14,780 nt of DNA from JBECKQ01 sp040235375 (GCA_040235375.1 JBECKQ010000083.1:1-14780); one strand, 5' to 3'; counted from the stretch's first letter, positions 10,001 to 14,610 are shown. The notes: generated by a model not told the origin, from the sequence alone. Translations and numbers: made by a program.

Positions 10001-11000
10001 CGATATCGGCAAAATCACGAATCGTGTCGAGGATGGCAGCCGCGAGGAGGTGATCGTCACCCCACCGCCGTTCTTCGAGGACACCATCTTCCCTAATGGT
10101 TCCATGACCCGACAGGCCGCATTGTACGCCTTCATGACCGGTGATGGAGCCGAAGGCGATGACCTGATGCTCGGTGGCGATTCCCGTGACAGCATGCACG
10201 GATGTGCTGGTAATGACATGATGAACGGCGACGGCGATTCCATTGCCGGCGAGGACCCTGTCCCCGAAACCGATGACGAGGACCACATGTTCGGCGGCGA
10301 CGGGGACGATGTCATGTGGGGTGGCCGGAGCCACGACCATGTTTGGGGTGGGCACGGCGACGACCACCTGGATGTCCGTCCACGCACGGCTTCTGTGGTC
10401 ACAGCGCCCGACACGCCGGAGTGGTTCACCTACGGTGAGCCTGACAACTTCCAGGATCTCGACATCATCTATGGCGGATGGGGCGCTGATGCATTACAGG
10501 CCAATGTAGCCATACCCGGCCCGCCGGAGGCGGACCGCCTTCTCGACTGGGCTGGCGGCTACAATGTGTTTTATGTTTGCCCCGGTGCTTACGGCGAAGG
10601 GACCATCACACGTGCAGGCAGTCCTCATCTCAGAGCGTTCTTGCAGGATCTTGCCGAAAGCGACGGCGCCCTGTCGCCGCACACGCCCGACACCTCGGGC
10701 TTCCGCGAGGTGGCGTACGTTTTCCCCTCTGAGAGAGGGCAAAACTCGCACCCACCGCACCCCGACCATCCCGGCCACTTCATTTGTGACGACGGGACCT
10801 TCATGGTAGGGGACGCGGTATGGACGATGGTCGACCTCCGTGCGTTTGCAAGTTTTCAAAGTTGCTTCGTAACAGCGGGATTGACACCAGAGGAGGCAGG
10901 GTGCGCCGTTTTCGACTTCGATGGGAGCGGCCAGATCGATTCGATTGACACCGAGGTGTTCATCGGCCTTGTCGGATTGTACACACCGCTCATTCCATAG
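915..11000 (+). CDS. Giant secreted RTX-type calcium-binding repeat protein (3361 aa)
   Basis: This is a very large, strongly acidic exported protein, probably a calcium-dependent surface or matrix component. No enzymatic domain was recognised. Residues 1-29 are a Sec-type signal peptide (cleavage likely GYA|QS). Residues 30-1780 are beta-rich with recurring amphipathic strands. EF-hand-like loops occur at D243-E254, D1116-D1127 and around D1667. Residues 1527-1741, with a conserved hydrophobic block ending in TLLDF, resemble a domain that precedes RTX repeats in other giant planctomycete and cyanobacterial proteins. Residues 1839-3158 are RTX nonapeptides (GGxGxDxUx, which fold as a calcium-binding beta-roll in the family), first conventional and then methionine-rich and modular. 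Residues 3207-3300 are a conserved post-RTX domain and D3334-D3345 an EF-hand/dockerin-like tail. A Sec signal is unusual because classical RTX proteins use type I secretion with a C-terminal signal. There is no in-frame stop or frameshift. Calcium binding is known for the motif; the surface role is inferred. Confidence 0.9.
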   Translation: MMLQPIRQFRTVMVFLFLLTLLFAHTGYAQSLENTEYVLEPGEVNDAAADLVAALPSLGAVVNKLADVDELAEPIPFTDVNPSEALNLDTLFTDALGVLGAPSNLSELGTILDALDNPNLGGTGIAVQFNNVVADDAANTLSFEFVATRALEAPIKFAHDDVSLDGSSIALTLQLTAPFDFGYDGSAAMANEKVFLSDEPTIAFTASADVSTVGVFESKLGFTSVAVDGSLALNVAIDAAFTDPDMNGRLTVDEWSSTAVGDLIGVQFADGAGDDINASLNLDASIVPGSPDATVIWMDADLTDGPGAPMVTLNSLEDFTNIDENAVYQGIAKATTALMAAQNRGDLPLPLLTESLSDVFDFADPLVQFVHELGDAAIICGTNNTSPPSGSVFGLEDGDTVYCQAYTINPVDQVDWKIDGTSSNTDLETVGSNPSTTAQLVLGDGGMESLTLDFRFDGETDVRVARPLFLTAEELAAQLVSVAGIDTVTPEYDPDLRILTYRLEHTFPTVSEVVETNFGDQLKADTGIFGLSQSGSDQIIVDVSSAGLDVTFGVILVDDPADITSDGTDADRFFLQVTDGNEFEATVNVAAGSNFFLEGSLAFLGITATGVETAGNPGGSIFALSTPGDNSLAVNINAAGIPVASLPNPIPDAILVSDLFSGGLESNINAVCELGLSCGLEVKAEVGDGELASGKVAISWPSVFEAGGCTPDVTSLSVTPDGQFNTDLLSFNIDPDNPQKMLSIILDAIAGFTQGIDALPAIGDLDVRIPIVGVSPRELLDKLEDINDAINKARMEPAATLQALELQLETELGLAPNDLMLEVADLIAGGEKELILRLGYSANETINKPLNFQLDDDGLGLVSASNGGNIVFGYDAGVQFEVAIPLKPDISLDDTRILETSRASAGGQLDLDPLSFNAAVGPLEIGATGVAKLDVAVDVANPATNPLPLADWLSGLDVVLTGESQDCGSEGTNALTGQACARLALDLGGPVGTLGFRAEDITAPDSLSDYAGWFVSIPGDLSTAILDNVLDFDFLFKVLPELASKLRALLEQGSEDISVPGLGEALDAGADVVAVLEEEVINPLSDLGSAIVGTNALEIENQIRAEVLALGPIVLDRTGDGMVNDADVDVVARCGGGAECADDAPVLSIEDVQVTFQIGQQVSRSPDFDIGLDGLPVQVAGAMSATADWKLLLSVGLSKTEGPYIFANNPEPELQLSASVQLGENTNPDMCDADLSTDFPDGFANDFTSDRCLEGKLAFLSVGMYDGKDAGQTNISLDTTLDLESTASSGRLTAGNIINGVGLKPGVHAASNIDLAMRTSIDLGDGTIDGLPAVVGAFHVDWAFDTKAADRGVPTVTFDHLYLDVGTFASQILEPIVKEVRKVTSPLEPIVDFIRSDVPILTQLAEIVGEEPVTVLTLIQLSGGFDEDDLDLVDSVLQLISLANSLPTDAPGTFIDLGEVGVGDPGGSFELIGERLLAGPTTPDQAQTLIAPGFDAGSNLAGQLPGNKGVPLNSTRPGTFGVEGLTFPFLDHATDIFGLLLGQDVTVVRMDFGTFEAGVSEGYEFGPIFIGPFPVTAEVGLAFSGEARFAMGYDTRGLRLVLDGGDATKLFNGIFIDDLDDMGRDVDEWKLTFRVSAEASLDVLIAEAGVYGGVDSTLSGNLDDNPDLDGDGVRDGTPDGKLYIDEIVDRLSNPICLFIIKGKLDIFFGLFAEVDLFLWSDRWEWEIFRATLLDFTTGCEGEDPDLGEVDGNGDLWLNIGDRANQRGIQESVKDEEFTVRQVGPGKVSIEAFGIKQERSGITGVIRANAADGDDVIALVKGADANNDPIAFTIGSVLNGGSGNDSLTGGDGVDIFTGGPGDDKLIGGKGDDILSGDGDNDRIDGGIGMDTLNGGNGNDTLTGGPGADTMNGDDGNDSLLGGPYTDEFPDGADTISGGNGNDNIDGGPGDDFLYGDESGLDCLADGAVGGGADAILGGAGSDTIVGGFENDRLFGNEDNDKLCGNAGNDYLDGDDDDSSTADAGDRDDSGSGGFAGGLFGGSGNDVMYGRGGDDEMFGGADNDEMYGGADNDSMQGDDDDDHMYGEAGDDVMNGNAGQDTMYGGDNADTMYGDENDDHMFGDDGTDMMYGNAGSDFMRGGADNDTMHGNAGDDEMYGDSGDDHMFGNENNDTMRGNTGDDYMEGNGGSDTMYGDAHQDDMIGGSSTAGELDDGDLMFGNAGQDVMIGDNGTIERPGGASTVDGTINRRVTRLDIDCAGGTGGMDTMRGNDGNDDMWGGCADDTMHGDQGDDYMEGNNADDNMFGDQGQDDLIGGSGRIVSDDDATAIDGRADGADEIHGGSEGDTIVACPCGGTCAGDGADLTDDYDVIIGDNGLIDRSVDPLDNTKWVVNSFNGSVAREIRLLDVGIVGSPAAAGSSGGDCIFGAGDYDVLYGQGGNDYMLGGTGDDDMEGNAGHDQLYGNEGNDDMLGGTGPINDDPPTGTNGRLDGADAMHGNDGFDVMAGDNAVLVRTLVAGQWVSNSFNDGIMHEPRILLDIDSPDSAVVSNGDLMFGDEKDDLMYGQGGGDEMHGNDGDDFMEGNADADTMTGDAGQDDMLGGTVQAGVGDKGDDMRGNGADDVMLGDNGTITRPLGTDGQWQTDPNTGGVIRDVALYDVQTVGSSIDARFSGGDLMHGNSGNDHMFGQGGNDEMHGGDQFDYIEGNHDDDLVFGDGGEDDLIGGGSAADGVISPSSIGDGLLDGEDEMHGGDEGDVMTGDNARLNRLLDTNGLWVVDPNPVDVIREVALFDVETVGGTAIDPDTSGSDRMYGDAGRDLMFGQGNTRTDDDSDGHFNEDPWDGVDNDRDGREGPGSLVYDCGDQIDNDGDGLVDDSDPGCMNFIDEDGGGDEMHGGTGVDYMEGNHGSDWMFGDEDEDDMLGGNSAGDGVIGGDVPPTDLLDGDDVMSGGDEDDVMTGDNARILRLVDDGGIWLRHQGGPFDLAQRDVIIDPTPEAAGAFGNDHMRGNSGDDDMYGQLGNDFMEGNNGEDAMIGDIGKITNRVEDGSREEVIVTPPPFFEDTIFPNGSMTRQAALYAFMTGDGAEGDDLMLGGDSRDSMHGCAGNDMMNGDGDSIAGEDPVPETDDEDHMFGGDGDDVMWGGRSHDHVWGGHGDDHLDVRPRTASVVTAPDTPEWFTYGEPDNFQDLDIIYGGWGADALQANVAIPGPPEADRLLDWAGGYNVFYVCPGAYGEGTITRAGSPHLRAFLQDLAESDGALSPHTPDTSGFREVAYVFPSERGQNSHPPHPDHPGHFICDDGTFMVGDAVWTMVDLRAFASFQSCFVTAGLTPEEAGCAVFDFDGSGQIDSIDTEVFIGLVGLYTPLIP
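4260..4295 (+). other. Dockerin-like EF-hand loop inside the N-terminal half
   Basis: Residues 1116-1127 read DRTGDGMVNDAD, fitting the D-x-N/T-x-D-G-x-V/I-N-x-x-D loop of dockerin and EF-hand calcium sites. A cysteine-bearing stretch (C1133 area, CGGGAEC) follows. It sits between two beta-rich blocks rather than at the protein end, where planctomycete proteins usually carry it. Confidence 0.6.
6429..7037 (+). repeat. Conventional RTX nonapeptide block (residues 1839-2041)
   Basis: Tandem nine-residue repeats of the GGxGxDxUx type begin at GGSGNDSLTGG. The buried U position is leucine, isoleucine or phenylalanine almost throughout, with one methionine (ADTMNGD). In the RTX family the glycine/aspartate turns bind calcium and the U side chains fill the core of the roll. 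The block ends in an irregular Asp/Ser/Gly-rich linker (about residues 2016-2041). Confidence 0.9.
7038..7589 (+). repeat. Methionine-ladder RTX block (residues 2042-2225)
   Basis: From M2046 to M2199 (nt 7050-7511), 18 successive repeats have methionine at the U position, exactly nine residues apart, followed mostly by Y/F/H/N/R-G. Typical units are GDDEMYGDS and NDTMHGNAG. Two further M-x-G units (LMFG and VMIG at 2224) end the block before the first GDNG motif. Folded as a beta-roll, the methionines would stack along one face of the core. The nucleotide repeat is imperfect, so protein-level constraint or older duplication is more likely than recent slippage. Confidence 0.88.
7677..7979 (+). 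other. Cysteine-rich first module (C2255 to C2354)
   Basis: The first GDN module holds five cysteines: C2255, C2278, and a C-P-C-x3-C cluster at C2348, C2350 and C2354 inside an irregular insertion. RTX rolls normally lack cysteine. After export the residues could form disulfides that pin the module, or bind a metal. The role is unknown. Confidence 0.5.
9372..9563 (+). repeat. Thrombospondin-type-3-like calcium cassette inserted in the RTX array (residues 2820-2883)
   Basis: Within the fifth GDN module the expected FGQG-GDEMHGG sequence is split by 64 residues rich in Asp/Asn/Gly. They include WDGVDNDRDG and then C-G-D-Q-I-DNDGDG-L-V-D-D-S-D-P-G-C. The second part is the familiar cysteine-bounded DNDGDG calcium repeat found in bacterial surface proteins. 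The module is 198 residues instead of about 133, and the excess matches the insert. Confidence 0.8.
10533..10814 (+). other. Conserved post-RTX C-terminal domain (about residues 3207-3300)
   Basis: Starting at DRLLDW (3207-3212), this resembles the DRLIDW-x-G-x-(F/Y)-N domain that follows RTX repeats in many giant bacterial proteins, including an aromatic/proline stretch, an (A/T)-T-(I/V)-(T/S)-R segment, and an F-L-x-x-L-x-x-S-D/Q-G-A helix. Here the helix reads FLQDLAESDGA. The function of this domain is not established as far as I know. A His/Pro-rich loop (HPPHPDHPGH) follows. Confidence 0.6.
10914..10949 (+). other. C-terminal EF-hand / dockerin-like tail of the giant protein
   Basis: Residues 3334-3345 read DFDGSGQIDSID, a 12-residue EF-hand loop. 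The preceding region has the pattern DL-x-x-F-x-x-F-Q-x-C-F, about 20 residues, C-x-x-F-D-F-D-G-x-G. This ending recurs on many secreted planctomycete proteins and is the main taxonomic clue in the window. Its role there is unproven; it may be attachment or sorting. Confidence 0.75.
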
Positions 11001-11270
11001 AACATGGGCGGTTGGCGGCATGCCTGGGCGGTATCGGCGAGTGAACTACACGCACCCAAGCCGCCCGGCAAGTCGAGTGTATTCTCAAATGGACCCGCCC
11101 AGGCCCACCTGAGCGGACCTGAATCGTCAAGCCCGACCGAATCCTGGCGAGGAGGTGTGGCGGGGCGCACATTGAGGACAACGTGCTGAGAATCGTACGC
11201 GAAAAGCACGGACCCAGCCGCCGACTTGGCGCCGGCAGAGTTCAGGCCGTACTTTGCCAAGTGTCAGCTG
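11001..11270. other. Intergenic stretch after the giant gene
   Basis: No convincing gene or strong intrinsic terminator was found. Only weak GC-rich pairings are present (for example CAGG-CCCA-CCTG near 11100) and no T-run follows them. The left breakpoint of the insertion-sequence remnant falls at or near 11270. Confidence 0.4.
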
Positions 11271-11552
11271 TTAGTTGGCGCCACGGCGCGGCTCTACTTC
11301 CAAAAGCTCCAACACCCAACGAGCGTACGTCTTCGGCGTTACGATGCCGATGACGTCGGCCACGTCATGGTTGAGTTCCTGGCCGATCGCCAGCAAACGT
11401 GCCCGGTCGTCCGGGCTTGGGATGACGCGGTTGCCGCCGAGCTTGCGGCGGAGTATATCGACCTGAGCTTTGAGGAACCGGCTGCGGGCGTCCCGACGTG
11501 CCGCACCCGCTTCAGCGAGGAGGTGAAGAGCCACAGTCAACCAGCGGATCAT
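11271..11552 (-). pseudogene. Truncated integrase-core transposase, N-terminal 93 residues
   Basis: Read on the minus strand from ATG 11552 the peptide starts MIRWLTVALHLLAEAGAARR. It continues with FLKAQVDILRRKLGGNRVIP, then a DD-RARLLAIGQEL segment and IVTPKTYARW. The pattern (F-L-K-A-x-x-x-I-L-R-R-x-L followed by R-x-x-L-x-x-x-G-x-x-L and I-V-x-P-x-T-Y-x-R-W) is the helix-turn-helix N terminus of integrase-core transposases common in Planctomycetota and related phyla. The catalytic rve/DDE domain should follow but the frame ends at TAA 11271-11273 after a short unrelated tail. The start is supported by alignment with the second remnant, whose equivalent peptide also begins at M. The gene must be inactive. 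Confidence 0.75.
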
Positions 11553-11712
11553 GGCCGTTGAATCCTGAACACGAACCGTCGTCGAGGCGATAATGAGAAC
11601 GGTCCAACGTTTTGGACACCCCGCCAAAGCGCACCAACCAGCAGTCTCACGGCGCCCGAGCCGTCGCCGTCGCCTCACCGCTCGTAAGAACTGCCACGAT
11701 TCTGCGGTGACC
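11271..11712 (-). mobile_element. Remnant A of an integrase-type insertion sequence
   Basis: This span covers a truncated transposase start (11552 down to 11271) and its upstream region to about 11712. Positions 11490-11712 align along their whole length with 14548-14780, in the same orientation and with conserved blocks at both ends (GTCCCGACGTGCCGC at the transposase side, CTGCCACGATTCTG near the outer side). This marks a repeated element. The 3' part of the transposase, including the DDE catalytic core, is absent. Confidence 0.7.
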
Positions 11713-11885
11713 ATGTTGTTCATGGTGATCATGGCGCTTGATTTGTCTGCCGCTAGGTGTACGCTATTGCTGTAAATGCAGCATTGACGCGCACTTACGA
11801 ACTCTGCCCCAATCGCCTCATAACCCGGCGGGCCCAATTAACTGCTCCCTGGCCGTCACAACGCTCGCGGATACAATCCAAAATC

Positions 11886-12545
11886 ATGGTCAATCGGGCC
11901 GACTTCTTTGGTTGGCAACATGATTTCCTCGCGTTTAAACGCCAGGATGTCTCGCGTTTCGACCTGGGACTGACGGCGTTGCCATTCTCCTGTCGGCTGC
12001 GGCCGTGCAAACTGGCCGGCACGATCTGCGCTGGCTTGGTCGGGTTTCCCGTCATCGGGGGGGCTGTGTTCTTCTCTTGGCTGCCGTTCGATGGCGAGTT
12101 CGGCACGATCCGATTGATCGTCTGTTGGATGCTCGCGCTGGGGTTGCTTGTGACGGGGAGCCATCTGTTGGTGTCCGCGTTTGTCGGCCGTCGCCAGCAG
12201 ATCGAGATCTGGATCAACCGGGACCGGGTGGAAGTCCGTGACCGGCCCCCGCTCGGGAAACCGAAGGAATGGAGCGAGCCGCTGGCGAACTATACGGGCG
12301 TGCGCTATCACGTGGTCAGCACGAGGGTGTCCACCACGGATAACACGATGGACTTTGCTGCCCACGCCATCGATCTCGACCACTCCGACGAGGCCCGAAT
12401 AATCCCGCTGCTGCGTACGGACCGCGACGAGAACGTGGAGCAGCGTTGGGCCGAACTGGCCAAAGCGCTCGGCAAACCTCAGCTCGGCACGTTCGACGCG
12501 GGTACCGTGAAGTGCAGTATGTTCGGGATCCCACTTCGCAAGTGA
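11886..12545 (+). CDS. Small two-helix membrane protein with a C-terminal soluble domain
   Basis: The 219-residue protein starts at ATG 11886. The frame is open back to ATG 11757, but the upstream translation looks non-coding. There is no clear Shine-Dalgarno sequence, so the start is uncertain. Two hydrophobic segments (about residues 44-66 and 77-99) form a hairpin joined by a short acidic loop. They are followed by a GRR basic stop-transfer and a strand-rich soluble part (104-200) that includes WINRDRVEVRDR and an I-D-L-D-H-S-D-E-A-R-I-I-P-L-L segment, ending with an R-W-A-E-x-A-K-A-L-G-x-P helix. This layout resembles small bacterial membrane proteins with a PH-like domain; that resemblance is inference. 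The family was not named with confidence and the role is unknown. Confidence 0.7.
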   Translation: MVNRADFFGWQHDFLAFKRQDVSRFDLGLTALPFSCRLRPCKLAGTICAGLVGFPVIGGAVFFSWLPFDGEFGTIRLIVCWMLALGLLVTGSHLLVSAFVGRRQQIEIWINRDRVEVRDRPPLGKPKEWSEPLANYTGVRYHVVSTRVSTTDNTMDFAAHAIDLDHSDEARIIPLLRTDRDENVEQRWAELAKALGKPQLGTFDAGTVKCSMFGIPLRK

Positions 12546-12979
12546 GCAAGAGACGTTGGTGGTGTCTTGCCACTCATTTCGAGCAGAGACCTTGGAAGGT
12601 GTCCTTCCAGCAGTCCGAGTTGCGTCAGCCTGCAGTACGCGATCCGCACCTTGCTGAACGCACGCACGCCCAGGTCCGCCAAGTCAATCCCGACCAGAGC
12701 GTTGCCTGGGACCGCCGGGCGATGGAACTCAGGCCATTGTCCGTCACCAACAACACCGGCCGTGTCAGCGAAGCACCAACCCGCTCGGCCTCCGGCAATC
12801 GATGCGTGGCTTGGCTTTTGCAGGCTGCCTCGGGAGGACGGGCCGATCGGCTGGCGAGCGTCACAGCGATCCGCGTCATTGCAGTCATACGCCGCCAGCG
12901 GACTGATTCGCAACCCGAATACCGCGAGGCCTGCCAATGCAACCAGCGGGAAGTTCCGCTCGTAGAGGTTTTCACCCAT
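12479..12979 (-). CDS. Doubtful minus-strand ORF with a signal-like N terminus
   Basis: From ATG 12979 a 166-residue frame begins MGENLYERNFPLVALAGLAV and continues FGLRISPLAA, which looks like a short signal peptide or membrane anchor. The remainder has no recognised motif. Its end overlaps the convergent membrane-protein gene by 67 bases. No Shine-Dalgarno sequence precedes the start. It may be a degenerate gene whose first 35 codons survive, or chance in GC-rich DNA. Confidence 0.2.
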   Translation of the reverse strand: MGENLYERNFPLVALAGLAVFGLRISPLAAYDCNDADRCDARQPIGPSSRGSLQKPSHASIAGGRAGWCFADTAGVVGDGQWPEFHRPAVPGNALVGIDLADLGVRAFSKVRIAYCRLTQLGLLEGHLPRSLLEMSGKTPPTSLAHLRSGIPNILHFTVPASNVPS

Positions 12980-13045
12980 GGCGGGAAAATAACTCGTGAC
13001 AACCCTACGCAGTCGGTATAGCCTCCGCCCAACAACCGTTAATTC
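12546..13045. other. Gap between the membrane protein and the winged-helix gene
   Basis: About 500 bases hold no plus-strand gene with a ribosome binding site. The only candidate is the doubtful minus-strand frame ending in 12479. No terminator hairpin with a T-run, RNA gene or repeat was recognised. Confidence 0.4.
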
Positions 13046-13051
13046 AGGAGG
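13046..13051 (+). promoter_or_regulatory. Shine-Dalgarno AGGAGG of the winged-helix gene
   Basis: AGGAGG lies 7 bases before ATG 13059. It fixes the start there rather than at the upstream in-frame ATG at 12996, which has no such signal. Confidence 0.8.
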
Positions 13052-13058
13052 CATCCCC

Positions 13059-13454
13059 ATGGCAAACGAATCAGTCCGGCAACTACAGTCGGTCGTCGAC
13101 AAGCTGCGATCCCAGCGCGAAGCACACGAGAACGCGATCGCCGACATCGACGCCGCATTCGAACAACTGGGCGTTTCGGCCCCAGCCGCGCAACGACGTG
13201 GCCGCCCTGGCCGAGCCAGCAAGACGACGCGACGCAAACGCCGCAAGTTCGACGTCAGCGGCAAGGAATCGGTGCTGCGATACGTGCAGCGAGCCCCGAA
13301 GACTGGCCGCACCGGCGCAGAGATCGAGCGGCAGTGGAAGAGCGAGGGCCGGTCGGTCAGCGCGTACAACGCCCTTGGCGAGCTGGTCCGGGAGAAGAAG
13401 ATCAAGCGGCAGAACATCAAGGGGCAGCGGGGAAGCGTGTATCGGGCAGGGTGA
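13059..13454 (+). CDS. Small coiled-coil / AT-hook / winged-helix DNA-binding protein
   Basis: The 131-residue protein has three parts. Residues 3-38 form a charged heptad-like helix (VRQLQSVVDKLRSQREAHEN and on), probably a dimerising coiled coil. Residues 46-64 are a very basic linker containing RRGRPGR, the Gly-Arg-Pro core of an AT-hook, followed by a KTTRRKRRK-type patch. Residues 67-130 resemble a compact winged helix: an E-S-V-L-R-Y-V helix, a TGAEIERQW helix, the recognition-like SAYNALGELVREKKIKR helix, and a basic wing ending GSVYRAG. Similar short proteins with an N-terminal helix and this C-terminal fold occur in planctomycete genomes, usually unannotated. It probably binds DNA as a dimer, as a nucleoid-type protein or a regulator. 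No operon partner is evident; the next gene starts 150 bases downstream. Confidence 0.75.
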   Translation: MANESVRQLQSVVDKLRSQREAHENAIADIDAAFEQLGVSAPAAQRRGRPGRASKTTRRKRRKFDVSGKESVLRYVQRAPKTGRTGAEIERQWKSEGRSVSAYNALGELVREKKIKRQNIKGQRGSVYRAG

Positions 13455-13604
13455 TCCCGGCTATGCCCCAACAACAGGGTACGCAGTCCGCCGAGACTCG
13501 GGGGCGCCCCACAATAGAAGCTGTCATGCACCCCATCTGCGCGGCCCCGACTGAACCGCCGCAGCAGTGGGATACACGCTCCACCGGAAGGCAACAGAAG
13601 TCAG

Positions 13605-14471
13605 ATGCGGATCATCCCATCAAGCCCGGGCGCTCGTCACGGCAGTCCCCGCATCAGGAGCAAGGCGACGGTCGCATCGCTGGCCGCAACGCTGCTCTGC
13701 GGCTGTTCTCATCCACGCGTGACCACGTTACAGGAGGCCTACGCAGTTCTCGAAACCAGGCGATTCGTCGATCTCACCCACGCCTTCGAACCAGGCATTC
13801 CTCATTGGCCCGGTTTTCCGGACGAGCGGCGCAAGACCATCTACAGCTACCGGCCGGGCCAAGGGACGCTCGGCCACGGATTCTGGGCGGAGCAATTCAC
13901 CCATGTGGGGCAATGGGGGACGCACTGTGATCCGCCAGCGCATTTTGTCGAGGGCCTCCGAACCATCGACCAGATTCCCGTCGAGGAGATGGTGTTGCCA
14001 CTGGCGATCATCGACATCCATGAAAAGGTCGCGAAAGACGCCGACTACTGCGTGACGATGGAAGACGTGCGTGACTGGGAGGCACGACACGGGCCGATCC
14101 CCCGCGGAAGCTTCGTCGCCCTGCGCACCGACTGGTCCAAGCGATGGCCCGATGCGGCTGCCATGCGCAACGAGGATGAAAACAAGGTCGCCCACTATCC
14201 GGGGTGGAGCCGGGAGGTGCTGGAGTACCTGTACGAAGAACGCAACATCACCGCTTCCGGCCACGAGACCCTCGACACCGATCCGGGAACGGCCACAAGC
14301 CGCGGCGACTATTCGCTGGAGACCTACGTTCTCGGCCAGAACCGCTACCAGATCGAGCTGCTGACGAACCTGGACCAAGTGCCCGAAGAAGGTGCCCTTG
14401 TGGTCGTCACGTTTCCCAAGCCCAAGAACGGCTCAGGCTTCCCCGCTCGGGTCTTCGCCATTCTGCCATAG
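13605..14471 (+). CDS. Cyclase-family metal-dependent hydrolase (kynurenine-formamidase-like), probably exported
   Basis: The 288-residue protein belongs to the cyclase family (the KynB/kynurenine formamidase superfamily), whose members hydrolyse amides or lactones using bound metal. Family features seen are DLTH (56-59), GTHCDPPAHF (105-114) with H107, D109 and H113, a GHETLDTD segment (H220), and QIELLTNLDQVP with E251 where KynB has its metal-binding glutamate. The usual H-x-G-T-H signature is Q103-W-G-T-H107 here, so the first histidine is replaced by glutamine. This is also found in a subgroup of the family with GQWGTH. The N terminus has a basic region (R11-K20), a short hydrophobic core (21-31) and L-C-G-C34, a plausible though atypical lipobox, so the enzyme may be a lipoprotein. 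Start ATG 13605 has a weak GGAAGG (13586-13591) 13 bases upstream. The substrate cannot be assigned; no tryptophan-catabolism genes are nearby. The C terminus looks complete. Confidence 0.88.
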   Translation: MRIIPSSPGARHGSPRIRSKATVASLAATLLCGCSHPRVTTLQEAYAVLETRRFVDLTHAFEPGIPHWPGFPDERRKTIYSYRPGQGTLGHGFWAEQFTHVGQWGTHCDPPAHFVEGLRTIDQIPVEEMVLPLAIIDIHEKVAKDADYCVTMEDVRDWEARHGPIPRGSFVALRTDWSKRWPDAAAMRNEDENKVAHYPGWSREVLEYLYEERNITASGHETLDTDPGTATSRGDYSLETYVLGQNRYQIELLTNLDQVPEEGALVVVTFPKPKNGSGFPARVFAILP

Positions 14472-14529
14472 GCGGGTGTTTTTCACGTGGGGCCGCGCTA
14501 CCGTACCCGTGTCAGGAGATCAATCCACG

Positions 14530-14610
14530 TCAGATCCCGGCCGGGGCGTCCCGACGTGCCGCGCCCGCTTCAACGAGGAGGTGAAGAGCGACGTAGAACC
14601 AGCGCAGCAT
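14530..14610 (-). pseudogene. Transposase start fragment of remnant B (26 residues)
   Basis: Read from ATG 14610 on the minus strand, the peptide begins MLRWFYVALHLLVEAGAARR. It matches the start of the transposase fragment at 11552 at 17 of its first 20 positions. Homology breaks at about residue 22 and the frame stops at 14530-14532. It is a truncated, inactive copy lacking almost the whole transposase. Confidence 0.7.

Larger units (their letters stand above)
7590..10388 (+). repeat. Higher-order GDN-module array (residues 2226-3158)
   Basis: Seven units start with GDNG/GDNA (GDIG in the last) at residues 2226, 2370, 2503, 2622, 2755, 2953 and 3029. Unit lengths are 144, 133, 119, 133, 198 and 76 residues, then a final partial unit. 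A full unit runs: GDN(G/A)-x-I/L-x-R; a 40-50 residue non-RTX segment with a Trp and an R-x-(V/I)-x-L-x-D core; G-D-x-M-x-G repeats; FGQGGND-x-M-H-G or close variants; D-(F/Y)-(M/I)-EGN; QDD-(M/L)-(I/L)-GG; a variable linker; then LDG-x-D-x-MHG leading into the next GDN. This is repetition above the nonapeptide level, so blocks of about 130 residues were probably duplicated as units. Confidence 0.8.

Noticed and set aside
8235..10367. Two further long minus-strand frames (304 and 324 residues)
   Set aside because: Same antisense effect of the repetitive giant gene; translations are V/A/H-rich with no domain and no ribosome binding site.
6429..10388. The array considered as a CRISPR or DNA-level satellite
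   Set aside because: The period of 27 bases keeps one open frame and conserves amino acids rather than nucleotides, and there are no identical repeats with unique spacers.
11708..11728. Inverted repeat ACCATG-TTGTT-CATGGT as an element terminus
   Set aside because: It occurs only beside remnant A; remnant B reaches the window edge at the same point, so the comparison that would define the terminus is missing.
11931..11942. Perfect 12-bp palindrome GCGTTTAAACGC
   Set aside because: It lies inside the coding part of the membrane-protein gene with no partner site; a chance palindrome is the simplest reading.
13334..13930. A 198-residue plus-strand frame spanning the winged-helix gene and the cyclase start
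   Set aside because: It overlaps two better-supported genes in another frame, and its translation has low-complexity Arg/Gln/Pro composition.
11553..14547. Segment as a composite transposon carried by two flanking IS copies
   Set aside because: Both flanking copies lack the catalytic part of the transposase and have diverged from each other, so present mobility is not supported.
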